A DNA stretch of 64,000 nucleotides from Mya arenaria (Eukaryota > Mollusca > Bivalvia > Myida > Myidae), in contig NC_069131.1 of the NCBI RefSeq assembly GCF_026914265.1, forward strand, positions 11,740,294 through 11,804,293. Direction: 5' to 3'. The stretch's first letter is position 1, and each line of letters starts with the position of its first letter. Made by a program: the position numbers and the translations under genes. Below the pieces are notes generated by a model. It saw only the letters and a list, made by a program, of their open reading frames with translations. It ran no database searches and was not told the DNA's origin. Below, piece after piece: positions 61,870 to 64,000 of this stretch.

Positions 61870-62200
61870 CCTAGTCATATTTAATACACAATACATTCGT
61901 AGATATAACAATAAGAGAGAATATGAAAATGCTAAGGATTCGCTGATCATGCCATAAAAAATTATTTTAAACTGACTCAGGTGTCAATACCGTTATTGAG
62001 TTGTCCCCCCATTCCCTTGACCCCGTCAAGTGTGACTTAAACAAAATATTGACACCGGGGAGTTCTACCCCCACCGGTTAATGGGATATTCGTCAAAGGT
62101 AAAAAATTATACCCAAAATACCGATAGACTTGCGATCAATGACGTCTAGAGATTTCACACAGCTCTACCTATTGGATATGGTTTCAATTAACTAGTATTA
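61870..62200. other. No gene seen
   Basis: GC content rises near 62.0-62.09 kb (CCCCCATTCCCTTGACCCCG). No feature recognised. Confidence 0.4.
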
Positions 62201-62204
62201 ACTG

Positions 62205-63290
62205 GAGTTTATAAAGTCCGTGCCCATTTGCATCTCAGTATATACCCACATCGTCAAAGACAAGCCGCGCACGAGATGTTTCTGATTAGTTTTATTGTAG
62301 ACCTTGTTTTGGCCATTAATAAACCTAACTAGACGACTTTGCCGAAAATTATCGTTAATTTAGCTTTCACACATGCAATGCATTGTCAGCGGCAAACTAT
62401 TTTGGATTACGCATGTGAGAAACCTTGTTTGTTGATCTGTTTTTCAAACGCATGGCGAGGTCGTTCTTCATAATAACTGCATTTTTAAATCCGTAGTTTA
62501 AAATACAACTCATTGAAGATCATACAACTCGGTTGAACTAGTTTCATGTTTCAGCAATATCCGCCAATCAGACAAAGAATAAACATATTACCAGTGCTGA
62601 AAAAATACCTGCCAAACCGAGTATAAACTTTTATTACAATCATTACAAGCAATTACGCATTACCAACAAAATGATCAATAAATACAAAATGTACACAATT
62701 TAAAATCATATGATTCTTATATTTGAGTAAAGGATAATATATTTAGTAGAGAAATAAACTTTCATTATATAACTGAAAATAATTTTATATATCATGCAAC
62801 CAAAAATACAGTATTCTGCTTAAAATTACAAGTAGGTATGACAAAACAATCTTCACTGCATGTAATTTGCGTTATATTTAAAAATAAACGTGCAACATAT
62901 TTGTTGTCTGAGTCAATTACAGTTCTGTCGTGTTATTCAAATAACAATGTACTCAACGCATGTAAGCGATTGAAAGCATAATGCATTGCAACCAAGTTCC
63001 ATTTGAATAATAATTATTATTATTCAGTGGGGTTTTTTTTGCCAAGATAGCTTGCATTATTCCTTGAGAAGTTCGTAGAACATCTATATAGGTCTAATTT
63101 GAAAAAAATAAGACAATGAAAACTATACGGCCACGCCAGTAGTCAAACTTCTTAATAAGTAATACAAACTCGCTCAAACACTATTGGAAATATAAGCCTG
63201 ATCAAGAACAGCATCAACTTGAAAACAAGAAAGAATAAAATAAAACACAACATAAAAACTTATTCTGAATTTCAAGAACACAGCGAAAGG
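62205..63290. repeat. Duplicated ART 3' flank, right copy (with segment F, copy 4)
   Basis: Collinear with 51.79-53.48 kb but lacking part of the 52.68-53.13 kb material. The acceptor-like TTGTTTTCAAG followed by TTGATGCTG, seen twice on the left, occurs once here (near 63.22 kb). Confidence 0.85.
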
Positions 63291-63599
63291 ATACAGACAT
63301 CATAGGCAAACGATTTTGACAGTTCTTGTTCTTTAAAGCAATTATCATTGTACGAACCAAGAGAAAAAAACAACAATGAAAATTGAATAAAACAATACAA
63401 AGTATTTAAAAATATCATCAATTAAAACACATGAAGTTTTTAAAAGTATTATGACAATAAGATGGATATACACTAGCATTAATATATATTTGTTATTATT
63501 CTATCAGATTCGCTCAACACATTTAAAATTTGTCATTTCTAAACTGGTAAAGCGTAAATGTGATATTTTGTATTTACAAAGATACGCTGTTTTCATTCA

Positions 63600-64000
63600 T
63601 CAAACTAGTGTAAATGCAATGAAAAACAAGGCACTTAAGAAGCTTGTAGGCATCGAAGCACCAGATGTCGTGCCATGCGAGCAATCACAATAGCCTGACT
63701 TGGGAGCCGACCTGGAACCTCTTGCTGGAATATCACCTGTCACGACAGCAAACGCCAACATTTCGCTCCACTTTAATTTGCCATCAACTTCTTTTGTCTT
63801 GTTTGCTATGCCCTGCTTATCTGTAACATATTCGGTTACATAAAACTCTCGATTGGATTGTAATAAAACTTCTTTTTCATATGAAAATTTCGAATATTGC
63901 GATACGTCAGCGCCACGTGGAGTCTTCAACATCTTAAAGAATATAGCCTCATCATTTAGGAAGTCGTTAGCCACCCATGGAAGTAACGATGTGCTCCAGT
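63600..64000 (-). CDS. ADP-ribosyltransferase (ART), partial at the right edge
   Basis: Open frame from the window edge to TGA at 63600-63602. The visible 133 codons start within WSTSLLPWVAND (the S-T-S motif) and include YEKEVLL (E-K-E), MLAFAVVTGDIPAR, a Cys-Asp-Cys pair and the hydrophobic tail PTSFLSALFFIAFTLV. The tail is almost identical to that of the intact gene while the middle is clearly diverged, which points to gene conversion or selection at the 3' end. Frame intact as far as visible. The Arg motif and leader lie outside the window. Confidence 0.85.
   Translation of the reverse strand, partial: WSTSLLPWVANDFLNDEAIFFKMLKTPRGADVSQYSKFSYEKEVLLQSNREFYVTEYVTDKQGIANKTKEVDGKLKWSEMLAFAVVTGDIPARGSRSAPKSGYCDCSHGTTSGASMPTSFLSALFFIAFTLV

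Overview
The window looks like nuclear DNA of an invertebrate animal, most likely a bivalve mollusc. It is AT-rich and gene-poor. The coding blocks are short exons with GT/AG borders. It is packed with tRNA-headed SINEs, short inverted-repeat elements, LINE reverse-transcriptase scraps, PIF/Harbinger and pogo-type transposase remains, and tandem arrays. The mollusc assignment is inference from repeat style and gene content; no ribosomal or mitochondrial marker is present.

Layout. (1) 1.9-6.9 kb, minus strand: a multi-exon gene for a secreted protein with a signal peptide, an unfamiliar N-terminal exon and five LDL-receptor class A (LDLRA) domains, each on its own phase 1-1 exon. Its last intron holds eight tandem copies of a fragment resembling an LDLRA exon start. 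(2) 6.9-22.7 kb: microsatellites, a 68-bp satellite, a foldback element, a LINE fragment and a decayed PIF/Harbinger transposon (a Myb/SANT-like gene on plus, a HARBI1-like transposase on minus) carrying a second inverted-repeat element inside it. (3) 22.7-64 kb: a cluster of NAD:arginine-type ADP-ribosyltransferase (ART) genes, all on the minus strand. Copies at 22.7-23.9 and 31.9-32.2 kb are broken, and faint ones lie at about 36.7-37.5 and 40.7-41.3 kb. An apparently intact two-exon gene lies at 53.8-55.9 kb, and another is cut by the right edge at 63.6 kb. Between them lie a 20-bp minisatellite, a 77-bp repeat, SINEs, a LINE, a pogo-like transposase pseudogene and duplicated flanks.

The main biological signal is the ART cluster. 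The intact copy has a signal peptide, the R-S-E motif set (Arg; S-T-S; E-K-E) and a hydrophobic C-terminus typical of GPI attachment. It should therefore be an ectoenzyme that ADP-ribosylates proteins outside the cell. Homologous 3' flanks recur at about 30.3, 41.3, 52.2 and 62.6 kb (steps of about 10.4-11 kb), so the cluster grew by tandem duplication and most older copies died. No link between the LDLRA gene and the ART cluster is visible beyond proximity.

Exon borders were read by eye from frame, phase and splice sites. No alignment was run, and repeat boundaries are approximate unless terminal repeats are given.
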